DNA of 5,894 nucleotides from an uncultured Ruminococcus sp. (lineage in GTDB: Bacteria; Bacillota; Clostridia; Oscillospirales; Ruminococcaceae), in the NCBI RefSeq assembly GCF_946187255.1, contig NZ_CAMHRZ010000221.1, forward strand, positions 1 to 5,894, read 5' to 3'. A program made the position numbers and the translations under genes. How positions within the stretch are numbered: the first letter of the stretch is position 1; each line of letters starts with the position of its first letter. A model generated the notes under the pieces. It had not been told where the DNA came from and did no database searches. It saw nothing but the letters and a program-made list of their open reading frames with translations. Below are positions 5,791 through 5,894 of this stretch, piece by piece.

Positions 5791-5815
5791 TACTGCCCGA
5801 TAATACAAATGTCAA
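5787..5815 (-). promoter_or_regulatory. Sigma-A promoter of the 91-aa gene and perhaps the sigma-factor operon
   Basis: TTGACA (5815-5810), 17-nt spacer, TATACT (5792-5787): 11 of 12 consensus positions with ideal spacing. Predicted start near 5780, about 40 nt before the ATG at 5740. The -35 begins two bases after the T-tract of the preceding terminator. Confidence 0.9.
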
Positions 5816-5816
5816 C

Positions 5817-5855
5817 AAAAAAACAGCCACAGCACCCCGTGGGATACTGTGACTG
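5817..5855 (-). terminator. Intrinsic terminator of the gene to the right of the window
   Basis: On the minus strand CAGTCACAG pairs with CTGTGGCTG (9 bp with one G-U), and the helix continues through TATCC/GGGTG to a CACG loop, about 14 bp in all. It is followed directly by seven T (5823-5817). This is a strong rho-independent terminator for minus-strand transcription entering from the right. Confidence 0.92.
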
Positions 5856-5867
5856 TGATATTCTTTA

Positions 5868-5894
5868 TTAGAACAGGGGGTCTGTATTGAGGTG
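5868..5894 (-). CDS. Possible C-terminal end of an upstream gene (partial, 8 codons)
   Basis: One minus-strand frame reads HLNTDPLF followed by two TAA stops, 12 nt before the terminator hairpin. The terminator shows that some minus-strand transcript ends here, and this frame fits a gene end at the right distance. Eight residues are far too few to identify a product. In many Bacillota rpoC precedes rpsL, so rpoC is a candidate by synteny only. Confidence 0.35.
   Translation of the reverse strand, partial: HLNTDPLF

Overview
The window reads as chromosomal DNA of a Gram-positive member of the Bacillota, most likely a Clostridia of the Ruminococcus/Oscillospiraceae type. This is inferred from the Gram-positive form of ribosomal protein S12 (with the roughly 13-residue N-terminal insertion), a 156-residue S7, strong AGGAGG-type ribosome binding sites, textbook sigma-A promoters, and an ECF sigma/membrane-regulator pair. 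The species cannot be fixed from sequence reading alone. All recognised genes lie on the minus strand, so transcription runs from right (5894) to left (1).

Layout in the direction of transcription. (1) 5894-5817: the last codons of a possible upstream gene, then a strong rho-independent terminator. (2) 5815-5787: a sigma-A promoter (TTGACA, 17 nt, TATACT) whose start point lies at the centre of an AT-rich 9-bp inverted repeat. (3) 5740-5465: a 91-aa protein of unknown function. (4) 5410-5381: an ECF-like promoter candidate. (5) 5355-4891: an ECF-family sigma factor (154 aa). (6) 4875-2782: a 697-aa single-pass membrane protein, the likely anti-sigma or sensor partner, with a large extracytoplasmic part that ends in two copies of the same module. 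(7) 2744-2686: two hairpins, the second a good terminator. (8) 2657-2629: a perfect-consensus sigma-A promoter. (9) The str operon: rpsL (S12), a 211-nt structured spacer, rpsG (S7), then fusA (EF-G), which runs off the left edge after 481 codons.

The two halves are separate transcription units. The right half is probably a self-regulated envelope-signalling unit: the sigma factor is made just before its membrane partner, 15 nt apart, and may transcribe its own operon. The left half makes translation machinery from its own strong promoter. Its leader hairpin and the structured rpsL-rpsG spacer are candidates for ribosomal-protein feedback. The least described parts are the ectodomain of the 697-aa protein, the 91-aa protein and the structured non-coding stretches. 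No tRNA, rRNA, CRISPR array, transposon or origin was seen. No gene-free stretch exceeds 300 nt.
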